Shown piece by piece: positions 13,301 through 25,300 of a stretch of DNA of 64,000 nt (positions are counted from its first letter, which is position 1; the number at the start of each line of letters is the position of its first letter). The stretch comes from Tribonema minus (taxonomy: Eukaryota; Sar; Xanthophyceae; Tribonematales; Tribonemataceae). Below the pieces are notes generated by a model. It was not told the DNA's origin. It did not search any database and was given only the letters and a program-made list of their open reading frames with translations. The stretch is taken from positions 806,001-870,000 of the forward strand of contig JAFCMP010000335.1 of NCBI GenBank assembly GCA_017506865.1. Direction: 5' to 3'. The position numbers and the translations under genes are program-made.

Positions 13301-16300
13301 TGGACGCTCGAACGCATGCTGCATCTGCACGGCTGCTCTACCGCGGCAGCCATGAAGTCACACCTGCTGGCCGCCTGCACTGCTGGTGACAATGAGGAAG
13401 CCAGCAGTGGCAGCGTGCTGGTATTGCCGCGCTTGGGCCCGCCAGAACTCACGGACATCGCAGTGCCACTGCGGGCGTCACGGTTGCCGGAGCGACGAGG
13501 CAGTCTGGGCATGCCGCTTTTGGGGCTACTGGCACCAGCCGCATACACGGCCCAGGCATGCACAACACTGAGGCCGGCAATAATTCATGCCACTGTGGCA
13601 GCAGGGGCCCTGAGGCTCGGCACTGACGAACACGGCGCAGTCACCTGGTTCGCGAAGCACTCATGCGCAATACGCGAGGACCAGGGACTGCCGCCAATCA
13701 TCGAGGCCGTGCGACGCTCTACGCGAGCGCTGACAGCTGATGGCGGCGAAAAATCACGCACAGCTGTGGCCGAGCAGCTCCCAGCATCGTTGCTACGGTG
13801 GGCAGCAGATACGACGGCCGCAGCGTCGACGCTCCCCACTGCGGTGCAAGCGATCTACGCCGCAACTGCCGTCACGGAGACAGTGACCACTGAGCCAGCC
13901 CCACACACCCACGGCATTGTGCCTGGCGCCGAGGCGGCCGCTGCGGCGGCGACCGTACCTGGCCCTCAAGCCGCTGCCGCGGCTGCCCCTTCCACGCCCG
14001 CTAAAACACAAACTAGCGCGGAAGAAAGCAGCTGCAGCGGCGGGCAGGAGGACGACGACGACGACTGGGAGGCCTATGCTGACGAGATCTGCAGGAAGGT
14101 AGTGCCCCGCCGCCGGCGCGGTCACTTCACGCACGGACTACAAGCCGGCCTTTCAAATGTTCTTCGACGTCAATATGAGGATTGCCTGGTGGAGGACCTA
14201 GAGGCTGCCTCGGCTGGTGCCGTGGGCAAGCCGACGCAGGCTGCACCTATTGGTGACTCGCGCGACACCAGCCGCCGCCGCCAACAGGCTAGCGCACGGG
14301 TCCTGGCGCAGCTGCGCAGCCAGCGTGCGTCCGGGGCAATGGCGTGGATGAGCGTGCCACCCACTGCCAATGACCGCCCGGGTGCGGCGCCCATGTCCAG
14401 TATGGCAGCAGCCACGATGATTTTGATTGCGATCTTCATAGACGGGTGGGGCATACAGGGCGAGGTGTGCCCATGGCGGTGCAGTGATGTGAGCCCCACC
14501 TCCACGCATGCGATCAGCTGCCCCAGCCAGCACATACGGGGGCACAACGCGACACACACTGCCCAAAAGCGGTGCCTGCAGCGCATCTTGAGACAGCACC
14601 ATGTCTCTATTGTCCGCAATGAGGACGCTAGCGTCTTCAAGGTACCGGGGTTTCGGGCGGACACAGTCATTGACCCAGGGTGTCTGCACTTTAGCAGTGC
14701 ATACCGTAACAAGGGAATAGTGCTAGACACAAGTGTGCGCGCGCCCACAGCGAGCTCGTACCTGACAGGCAAAACAAATGCCTCGAACACGGACGGCTAT
14801 GCTGCTGGGGTGGGGGAGGACGCGAAGGTCAAGCACCACACCGGCACCTTGACGTCATCTTGGGCTTTTGTGCCATTCGTGCAGGAGTCGTACGGACGGC
14901 TGGGCAAGCAGACAAGCCTTTTTGTTAAGGAGTTGGCAATGCACTCAGCACTGTGCTCAGGGGGGGGGAAGGCAGATGTGTTACGCAAGGCCGGGTTAGC
15001 TAAGCGTCAGATCCTCATTGAGCTGAGCATATCGCTGGCGCGGGAGTTGGCGGAGCGCGTCATGGCGTACACACGTGGAGCGCGAATGCTGGGCTGTGTT
15101 GCGGCGCCGGTATCCAAGCTCCTAGGGCACAGCGCAGACTAGGCTGCTGCGTTGACGCAAGCTTTTCGATTGCATAGGCAACCCGGCCTCCCTTGGGCCT
15201 TTATAAATACAAGTCCATACGTACATTTCTTATAGACTCAAAGCACCGTACTAGAAGCCAACGCAGGCGAATTGGTTCTGCCCGCTTGATGCGTTTCACA
15301 ACCTTGGAGGCCTACCCTCACCATCTGCGTGCCTCGACATATCCACTCCCTTAGGTGTGTGCGCGCAGCACGACCGTGCGGATGAGAGTTATTGCTGCAA
15401 GGGTCATAATTCAACCATAATTCGAACTGCCCCCACACTCGCTGTCGACACGCCACAAAGTCTGTTCCTCTCCGCGGGGGCACGCGCAGCGCCGGCGCGC
15501 GGACAATATTATCCATGCCCTGCTGCTAGGGCTAGGATTTGGGTTAAAACTAAGTCATTTGACCATGCTCACTTTCGAATGTCCCCGCATCAGCACGCCG
15601 GAATGTCTTCGCTTCGAATTTTTTTTCAATTGTTTGCTCTTGTATGTCAAGAACTGGTAAGGTTAGGCGCGTATTATCGCATTAAACCACATGTTCCACC
15701 CCCACATTTTTGTGCGTATGTTGTGAAAGAGTGTACAACTGCAAAATTGTTTTCAAATAAACCTGAAGATAATGTAGGACCTGTAAATTTTAACACACTG
15801 AAATTGAAATGGCTGTGAAGATACAGCCTATCTGCAGCTAGACGGAAAGATTCAATGACGCCCATTCTAGGCACGTCTCAGAAACAATAAGGAAAACTAC
15901 ATAACACGGTATTTGGTTCGAATCCTGTTTTCGCTATTAAAAAAATTGCTAACTTTGATCAAGTTGTAGACAATCAGGGTTCTGCCGAGAAACGTACAAA
16001 TCTTAAACGACGTGGATTTCGACGCGTATATGTATATATTAAGCTTGCTAATCGTTTAAACCAAGTATCATTATATCTTCTTCGTAAAGGTGTTTTTTAT
16101 GGTCAATGTAGCGAAATTTGCGGTGTAAATCATGGATTTATACCCATTGTTGTTGAAAGTGGATTGAAAAAATTAGTGGACAAGCTATTAATGAGGTCTA
16201 TGGTCAAATTCATTTTTGGCTTATATTTGTTGGCGTAAACCTTACTTTTTTTCCACCATAGAAGTATGGTCTATCTTTTATAACATACTATATAATTTAT

Positions 16301-19300
16301 ATTCTGTTCATGGTTCAACATGTCTTAATCATCGTTCAATTCAAGATTTTCCTCCCCGTTTATTAAACGGGGAATTTAAGGTTGAAGAATTTAATTTTAA
16401 TACCTTATTTATTAGCATCTTTTTTTGATGCACCTGTGCGTGCACGCTGCTCTGTGGTACGGACGTTTTCATCCTTGCCCTGCTACTAGGGTTAGGGTTA
16501 GACACGATCTTGACACTGACCTCGACGACCCCCACGCTTGACCAAAGACTTGGCGCAATGTCCAATCCTCTCTGCGTGTGTGCAAGCAGCGACGTCATGC
16601 AGACATTTTTGTGCATGCCCTGCTGCTAGGGTTAGGATTAGGATTAGAATTAGGTCGTTTGATTTTACCTGCCGCCGACTGCTCCTTCATCGATATGCAC
16701 ACAATGTCTACTGCTCTCTGTGTGTGCACGCGCAGCGCCGTGGTGCGGACGGTGGCGCTCAAGTGCTGCTACGTGCTTAGCTCTGTCACTGTGGGGCGAC
16801 AGACAATGGTGCAGCACGGCCTCATGGCACGGCTCAGCAGGGGCATCCCCTCCTTCGTGGGGGACGAGCCGGCGTGCTACATGTACGCCAGCCTCGTCAA
16901 CAATCTGGCGCAGGTAAGCGTGCTGCGCTCACGTCTCATCTTCCTTTCACAGTGGTATGTAGCATGTACTGCTTCTTTATTCTCATTTGAATACATGTAC
17001 TTCTGAAGTACTACGTTCACGTGTTTCGGTAAACGTTCTGCGCTACTAGCTTTTCTTTCTGGTACATATCACCTACTAGAGATGACAACAGAGTGTTTCG
17101 GGCTTGGCTCACACCTCAGCGTGCATGCCCATGTATACTTGTGAACACCCTCCATCGTCGATGACCAGCTCGGGTGCGACTTGTACGCCAGCCTTGCTCG
17201 CAATGCTGGCACGGTCAGAGCAGATGGAATTTATTTCAAAGGTGTAGTGACTTGTATATTTTCCTAAGGAACATGCTGGTTTTTGCTCATGGCATGGCTC
17301 AGCAAAAGCAAGCCCTCCTTTGTTGGTGACGAGCCCGTGTGTGGCATGTACGCAGCCTGACAAGTGACTTTACGCACTTACGAGTAACAGTGAAGTCCTA
17401 TTTTTGTGTCAACGTTATTTTAGATTATGGCACGGCTCAGTGGGGACGTATACGCTGGGGATGTATACGCCTGCTGCGGCACCTCACCTGCGTGCTACAT
17501 ACGTACCGATGTGGTCAACAACCTAAGGTAGGCTTACGCACCAGTCTTACCATTACACGGTGCTTTTTCTATGCTGTCCCTGCTTGTCAAAAACCCTGGT
17601 CGTATCATGATAATCACGCACCGCTCAGCTCGGACATGTCCTATGCCACCACACATCGTAAAAACATAAGGGAGCAGGTAAAATATCCATGGCCTAGTCT
17701 GCAGTACGGGCAGACTGCGCTGACCATTGGCATCTGGCGCGCCCGAAGACGATTGCGTTTCACAGAGCAGGTGACTTCCCCCCCCCCCCCCCAACACAGG
17801 ACGACAGCGCGCACGTCCGCAGCGCGCTGCTGCAGTCGGACGCCGTGTCGGCCTTCGGCGGGCTGTGCCAGATCAGCGCGCGCGTCGCTTCCGCCATCGC
17901 TCAGGCGCTCTATGCTGTCAGCTGCGACGTCGGCAGGTGCGCGCATACTTCAGCACTAGTACATAAATTCAAAATGGAGTGCAAAGTGGTAATTTGCAGG
18001 TACTTTATGCACCATCGCGCGCGCGCCACGTCCGCCATCGCTCAGGCACTGTATACGTGAGCATACATGAACTCAGGTCAGAGAGGGAATGCGGAAGTAC
18101 CGTGTGCGCGTTCGCTCAGATGTCGTGCCCGATTGGCTGCGGCAGGAGCTCATGAATGATGCAGCGCCGCGCATGCGTGCTGTGTATATGCGCACTCCAA
18201 GCGCATCGACACTTCCATCAATACACCATTGATACACCATTAATTTGCAGGTACTTTATGCACCATCATGCGCGCATCGCGTCCGCCACTGCCCAGGCGC
18301 TGTGCGCCGGCAACTGCGATGTTGGCAGGTGTGCACGCATACATGAGCTGACACCAAAGTCATGGTTATAAATGCTTCAGAAGCAGGGAGCTACTTGATG
18401 CGCCAGCGAGCACGTTGCTTCCGCCGTCGCCCAGGTGCAGTACGCCATGAGCTGCGACGCCGGCAGGCGCGCGCAAACATAAAATTTCAATTCAATTGGA
18501 GTGCAGAGTGGTGATGCGGAAGTACTGTATGCGCGATCGCTCAGACGTTGACTGCACATGCGTCCTGCACACATGCGCGCACTCCAACCAAAGCAAGACC
18601 TTCTCATCCATAATACATCATTGCTGGGCCACTGCAAGCCGTCAGCGGCGACGCCGGCAGCTGACAGATATGCCTTGCAAATGTGTGGTCGACACTCCTT
18701 GCATGTGTAATTGTGCTCGTCCCTGAGCCTTAAGGACTACCGCTTTCAGTAATACTATCTGCCCTCTTGGCTGTACCTGGGGTGTTAACTTGCAGTACGC
18801 GCTTCATACCCCCTATCTCTCCCCCCGCCCCCCACGCCCTCCGCCACATCATCACAACCTCAACTTCAACTACTACAGCGCAGCAGCGCTCGTCTCGAAA
18901 TGGCGCGCCGTGGATGTGGTGTCCACCATATGCATGGAGACCGCTACCACTAGCCTTGCAGCGTCGCAGACCACATCATTGACTGCATCAGGCCATGCCC
19001 CCCACGGCTGCGCCGAATTTTCTCATCCCCCCCCCATGCCCGCTGCTACGTCCCCATAACTTCAACTTCAATTACAGCGCAGCAGCGCTCGTCTCAAACT
19101 GGCGCGCCGTGGACGTGGTGTCCACCATATGCGCCTCCAACCTACACAAGGCAACGGTGGAGCCCGCCCCCTCCCCCAAGGCGTCCATGAGCGGGTATGG
19201 GGGGGGGGGGCTGAACAGGGGGGGCTCAATGGCAGGGGCGGCGACGGTGGTGACTGACGCAGGGGGCGTGCCCCCCATCTTTGCGCTGCTGAGCGGGCTG

Positions 19301-22300
19301 CTGTTCAATCTGTCCACGGAGAGTGAGGTGAGATGGCGCAGTTTGATTATGAGCGTTTCGTTCTTCAGAGGGGCTGTGTTTTTTGAGTTGTCGCCAATGT
19401 GAAGGGGGGGGGGAGGGGAGGGGTGTAGGCGTGGATCGAGGAGCGTTAGCGGTAGATGGGTAGCGGTGGGGCAAGAGCAGGATGGGATGAGCTCTTCAAG
19501 ACAGGACCTCGAATGATCAGTGTGGTGTTGCAACATGTCACGGCACATGCGGCTGGTGTGCACGGCGAGGCAATGTTCGACGGGGACCAGTTCATGCCCA
19601 CGCCGAGGCAATGCCAGACAGGGACATTTGAGGAAAACCGTTGTTGGTCGTCAGAGGCTCAAGCACATCTGGTCTTCACATTTAGAAGCCCATTTTTCTC
19701 GGGTAAGTGGATGTAGCTGAGAGCCGACGAGCATCGGCGGTAGAATTTGGGCTGTGCGGCACAGGTCCGGAGGAGTCTGTTGATCTGCAGGTGCAGGTTG
19801 ACATGATGACCCAGGGGATCACACAATTGTATAGTTTTGAATTGCTGCACGAGGCTGGTGCGCCGCATCTGCACATTTTCCACAAGCGCTTGTGCTGCCG
19901 GCATGCAGGCGCTGTGCATGCTTGTGCAGGCACTGCTGATGCAACACTCATGCACCGCATCGTGGTCGCGGTCTGTGTTGACTTCAATATTGACTAGTGG
20001 GCATGATTGGGCGTGGCAACCAGGGGACATTGTAGAAGTGTCTGAGCGCTGCTGCTCGAGTCAGCACTGCAGCACGCCTCAAAGCTGCGCAGCGGTCCCC
20101 ATGCGCTGCTGATCACAGACCCTCACACCTTGTGTATGCTAGTTTTGACTGCAGAACATGCTGGAGTATCACAAAGGCGCTGTGGCTCACAGACGTCGTA
20201 GTTGCATGAGTGCAGCTTCGAAGTTGCAGTCTCCGTTTTAAGCTTCCCCCTTTTTTTACGCAGGTGTGCGTGGACATACTTTTTGCAACTGTGACAACGT
20301 GAATGACATGACCTGCGCTCAGCCTAGTTCTGCCCACAGTCGCTAAGCATCTGGACAAAGACAGCATCCTGAAACCCTCTACTTCAAGTATGAAATAAAT
20401 CTTGATAATACTCGAACAGCTCGCAAACAAAACTGCACTTCAACCGCAACGTCAAGTGCTAGCCTGAATTAGGGCATGCAGCCCCAACTACACAACAGCG
20501 CCACATTGTAACGAATTGAAACCCATGCGGTGCAGGTGCGAGCCGATATGGTAACGCAGGGCGCCACCAAGCTGGCGGCGCTGCTGTGGGAGGCGAGCGC
20601 GCCGCCGCAGCCGCCTCCCCCCGCCGCCGCCAACGCCCCCCTGCTGGGGGCACCCCCTGCGGTCACGGCTCAGCTGCAGGCCTGGCAGGCCGCGTGGGCG
20701 CCGCTGCTGCTGGTGCAGCAGGAGTGCGCGCTGACCGCGTGCAACCTTGCCATGGGGCGCGTCAACACGGCCGTGGTGAGCAACAGCGCGCGTGTTCGTC
20801 TTGATGTCTCAAGCCTCCAGTCATTGTAGCGCCGCGCAAGAGCTGCGGTCGTCGTCTAGTTCAGCGTGTGACTGTTTCAGCAGCAGGAGTGCGAGCTCGC
20901 CGCGTGTGACCTCTTCATTGGGCGCGTCAACACGGCCGTGGTGAGAATTCCAAGCACACATCCACATTGACGCCTATGCAGAGGTCTTGCCGCTACGTTC
21001 AGAAAATAGAGCTGCGGCACTGACCGCTCAGGCCGCAGGGCCGACGGCTGCTGTCTGCAGAGCAAGACTGCGGCCGCAATCTCGCTCAGGGGTACGTCAA
21101 CATGACCATGGCGACCAGCGCAGCGCATGTTTGCACTTCGTGCCATTAACCTCCTCTTCTGTCGGCGCTCAGTAGACAACAGCAGCGTGCGGTGTATCAG
21201 CCCACCCCTGCGCTTGTTGGCAAAGCAATAGTGCGATCTCATTGACGCTGCACGCTTCTGCTGATCGCAGTGCACAGCAGCAGCTCACATCGTCTCTCTC
21301 AGCCTGCGACTGTCTTGCGACGCTGGCGCTATGCGCAGATTGTGCGGCGCGGCTGTGGACGCCCACACAGCGCGCCACGCCCTCAATTCTTTAACACTGC
21401 ACATAGATGGTAGAAACCCGGGACTATCTAGCTAAGTAGTGGATAGAAGTATATATATTTTTCTGAGTAATGCTGACCAAACGCGCGGCGCGCTGCTGCC
21501 TCCCCGCGCGCCGTCGCCGCGCGCAGATGGTCCGGCACGGCGCAGGGCGCCTGCTTGCGGATCTCGCAGCACGGCGGCTCGCGTCGCACCGCTCGCTGTC
21601 ACTTTTCCTGAGCACTGCTGACCAAAATTGCTGCGCTGCTGCCCCCCTGCGCGCTACCGCAGATGGTGCGGCACGGCGCCGGGCGCCTGCTGGCGGACCT
21701 GGCGGCGCGGCGGCTTGTGTCGCGCCACGCGGACAGCGGGCGGCGCGACGCCGAGGCGCGGCGCGCGCACCTGGCCGCGTCCGCGGCGCTGCGCAACCTG
21801 CTCTGCTGCTGCGGCAACCACGCACGGCTCGCCAGGGTGAGTAGGAATTACAACAAGGGTCTGACGTTGTGATCTACATGCAGCGCGTTGCTGACAAGGC
21901 GGTGCCTATGTAACCTGAGTTCTGTGAGATATCGCACCTGGCAGCATCCGCGGCGCTGCGCAGCCGGCTTTGCTGCCGCGGCAACCACGCGCGGCTCGCC
22001 AGGGTGAGCAAGGGTGAAAATCAAGGTTACGATTGAAGTGGAAAGTTCAGAATTAGGGTCAGGTGCAACCCTGACCCTGACCCTGACCCCAGCTCTTACC
22101 CTTGTTCTCAGTTGTATTAAATTGCTCAGGATGGCGCTGCGCGCACGCTCGTGGCGCTAGACCGCGATGCGGGCAACATGGCAGCGTTCAAATCTAACTC
22201 CGAGCCCACTCTACTTCTTGCGCTCTGCAGCAGCTCACATACAAACATGGGTCTCTGTCTGTGTTCTTGTTCTCACTTGTATTGCATCGCTCGTGATGGC

Positions 22301-25300
22301 GCTGTGCGTGCGCTCGTGCCGCTGGACTGCGATGCGGGCAACATGGCAGCGCTCAGTCTAGCACCAGTCTCAATCCTCAATTGTATAACAGTGCTCAGGA
22401 CGGCGCGCGCTGTGCGCGCGCTCGTGGCGCTCGGCCGCGATGCGGGCAATATGGCAGCGCTCAAATCTAACTTCAAGCCTACCTCTAGTTCTTGTGCTCT
22501 GCAGCAGCTCACATACAAACACGGCCTGGCCCTAATCTCATTCCTTGCTTGTGTGGCAACGCTCAGGACGGCGCTGTTCGCGCGCTCGTGGCACTCGGCC
22601 GCAAGGCGGGCGATGCGGTGGCGCATCCCTGCCTCTGACCCTGACCTAACCCTAGTCCAATCTATCCCTAGGCCTAATTCTAGCACTAATGTCAATCCTC
22701 ACTTATGGCATTGCTCAGGACGGCGCCGTGGGCGCGCTCGTGGCGCTCGGCCGCGAGGCGGGCGACGCGGCGGCGCGCCACAACTGCGCGCGCGCGCTGC
22801 GCAGCATGTCCTGCAAGTCCGACATCCGCGGCCAGCTCATCGACACGGGAGCCATCGCCGTCATCCTGGAGGACGCGCAGGTGCGTTGAGCGTTGCTGCG
22901 CGAGTCCCGCTTTGGGCGTGACATGAGTGTTTCATGAGTCAGAGTCGGTCTCACCGGAGGCCGCGTAGGTGCGTGCTCCCAGCAGCGCTGCTCTTGAGCG
23001 TTGCTGCGCGAGTCCCGCACTGGGTGTGACATGAGTTAGTCACGAGAGGGAATTCTGTTTTCGTAGCGCAACCCGAAGTCTGAGTATGCAACCCGAAGTC
23101 TGAGTATGCAAACCTGTACTATGAATGCTGAGGACGCAACCCGGTATCGTGCATAACCCGGTATTATCATACCCCGGTGTTGTGCATAATACCGGGTTGC
23201 GTCCTCAAAAGTCGGTTGCGCTACACAAATGCTTCCCGCAAATCGGAGTCAGTCGCACCGGAGGCCGCTCAGGGGCGCGCGCCCAGTAGCGCGGGTCTCT
23301 CGCTCTCGGAGTAAGATGCGCGAGTTTCCTGTCAGGGTCGTCCATACTGGAGAGCGCTGTGGATGGTGCCGCTTCGGCAGTGAGATGAGTCTCAAGTCAG
23401 AGTCAGTCATGCCACAGGACGCCCAGGTGCGTTGTCCGCTCGGCGCAGGCTGGCTGCGCGTATGTAATCTGAATCAACGCCGAGCCTGGCCCTAACCCCA
23501 ACAACGTCTTGACAAACCAGGCACTGTGATCTGAGCGCATGCTGGCCCAGAGTGCCTCTAACTCGAAGCTGCTGCCCCCCCTTGCGCGCCTGCCGGCGCA
23601 CACGGAGCCACATCTTCAAGTCAGCACGCTGTCGAGATGCAAGAGGCAGAGCTCCTGGCGCGTCCGGCTTTCAAATTCCTCATGTCGTGGATTTCACGGC
23701 CACGTCAGCACCATCCCACGAGACAGTGATTGACAGCGTCGAGGACTGCAGGTTTCTGACCTCAGGCTGCTGCCTTCGTACTCGCGCTTGCGTGCACAGA
23801 ATCAGGACAGCGACGACAACCTGGGCATCTCCGAGTCTCTGCTGTGCGAGATTGAGGCGGAGAGCTGGGTTAACGGTGAGTCGGAGCGCTGCCGCTCATG
23901 CTGAAACACCTGTGATTAGTAGCAATTCGTTGACAATGGAGTGCAGAAGTAGCGCTTGAGCACCGGGGCATGATGGTCACTTGGTGCATGTCACGATACG
24001 CGTGAGCTGTACCGTGCTTGTGCCAGTGGCCTGCATTGACCACTGTGATCTGTCGCACTGTGTGCAGGCACACAGGGGATTCTGGGGGGTTCATGCCGTG
24101 CAGTCCGAATTCACTACTGTGATCTGTCGCGTCGTGTGCAGAGGGGAATTAATTCTGGCCTAGTCGCGTGTACTCACCATCGTGACATGTCGCACTGTGT
24201 GCAGGCACAAGGGGGGTTCTGGCCTGTATCCACCTTTGAGACCCGTCGCACTGCGTGCAGAGGGTGTGTGTGCCACAGTGCAGTGGCAGTGGCCGCTGTT
24301 CACCACTTTGATCCGTCGCACTGAGTGCAGGCACACGGGGGATTCTGGTGGAGCAGCGCGCCCCCGCGCTCCCCCCGCCGCCGCAGAACGCGGAGCTGCT
24401 TGTGGGCTGTCAGCGCGGTTCAGCAGGGCCGGTCGCGTTGGAGGGCGTGCCGCTCTACGACATGTCATGGGAGAAGGTACTTCAAGTTGTTGAAGTTGAA
24501 CTTGGTAGTTGGGAAGGTCTTGTATAATGCGGGCTCACGGAAGTACGAGCGGGGGGTGTAAAGCCAGGTGCAGTGAGTGCTGCGCATTTGCGACGACTTC
24601 TGTCCGTGCGGGCTCTGTGTGTCCACGGTCCTCTTGCATCAGACGCGCTGGCGCACCTCGCGGTGATTTGAGAGGGGTGTCAGCGCGCGGTGTGGTATGC
24701 ATGTATGACGGCATTGTCCCCTGTACATCCGTTCATCCTGTGACGGTACAGAACACAGGTATGATGCATTGGTCAGCCGCCTTTTGTGCGCTCGTGGCGG
24801 TAGCAATTAGCAAAGCGTACATTGCAAGTCAGCTGCGCCGCCGCAGGCACACTAGCGTACATGGAGAGACACAAACTTCAACTTGTGTTCTCCCAGCGGG
24901 GCTGGCGACATCACAAGAAAATGCTGGCCAATGCACCACTGCAGCGCCCTGCAATATGTCGCGGGGAATAGTCGCTGACTACAGTACGCACTGAATTGCA
25001 CAACGTGTCCATGTGTACAAAAATCAAGCCGGTGAGTACAAAATCAGTTCAGCAAATTTTTATTCATCATTTAGCACCGTGCATTCCTCAAGTAAACATA
25101 GTGCTGGTGGGAATGTGCAGGCAAGGAGGTTCCAGGAAGGCCATGAACGGGATAAGGCGGGGGCTAGCGTTCGGGCCACATGTCGGATCATTAGGTCAGG
25201 ATCACTGGGTCAGGAATTCAATAGGGCATGCACGTTCAAGCACCTCCGGTGATGCGCATGGCTGCAAACCAGTCGGCGCTCACAGAGTACGCAACACTTT

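Larger units (their letters stand above)
15720..16432 (+). other. Mosaic nuclear insertion of mitochondrial DNA (NUMT)
   Basis: An AT-rich block made of joined organellar pieces. Around 15796-15853 the sequence matches the conserved LSU rRNA core ('GGCTGTGAAGATACAGCC', 'CAGCTAGACGGAAAGA'). At 16053-16160 it encodes the copper-site end of COX2, and at 16178-16255 a COX1 segment. The remaining parts (about 15870-16050 and 16260-16430) are equally AT-rich but unassigned; one carries a T-loop-like GGTTCGAATCC. No piece is a complete gene. The order rRNA-cox2-cox1 without full genes suggests several fragments were ligated before or during insertion. Confidence 0.82.
15470..17530 (+). repeat. Dispersed partial copies of exon 14 on both sides
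   Basis: Upstream, the sequence around the exon 14 acceptor ('CGCGCAGCGCCG...GCGGAC') and a shared 'CATGCCCTGCTGCTAGGGTTAGG' type stretch recur near 15485-15545, 16450-16500 and 16610-16650. Downstream, decayed copies of the exon 14 3' half ('GACGAGCCGGCGTGCTACAT') occur near 17160-17215, 17290-17360 and 17425-17525, the last retaining CAACAACCTAAGGTAGGC. The LINE and mitochondrial block lie in or next to this array. Confidence 0.7.

Noticed and set aside
13793-14790. Minus-strand frames within the LINE
   Set aside because: They run antisense to the RT/endonuclease frame and have no similarity to any family I recognise.
15905-15945. tRNA gene suggested by GGTTCGAATCC
   Set aside because: Only a T-loop-like string is present; the stem does not pair well and no anticodon arm or D-arm could be placed. 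Treated as part of the organellar mosaic.
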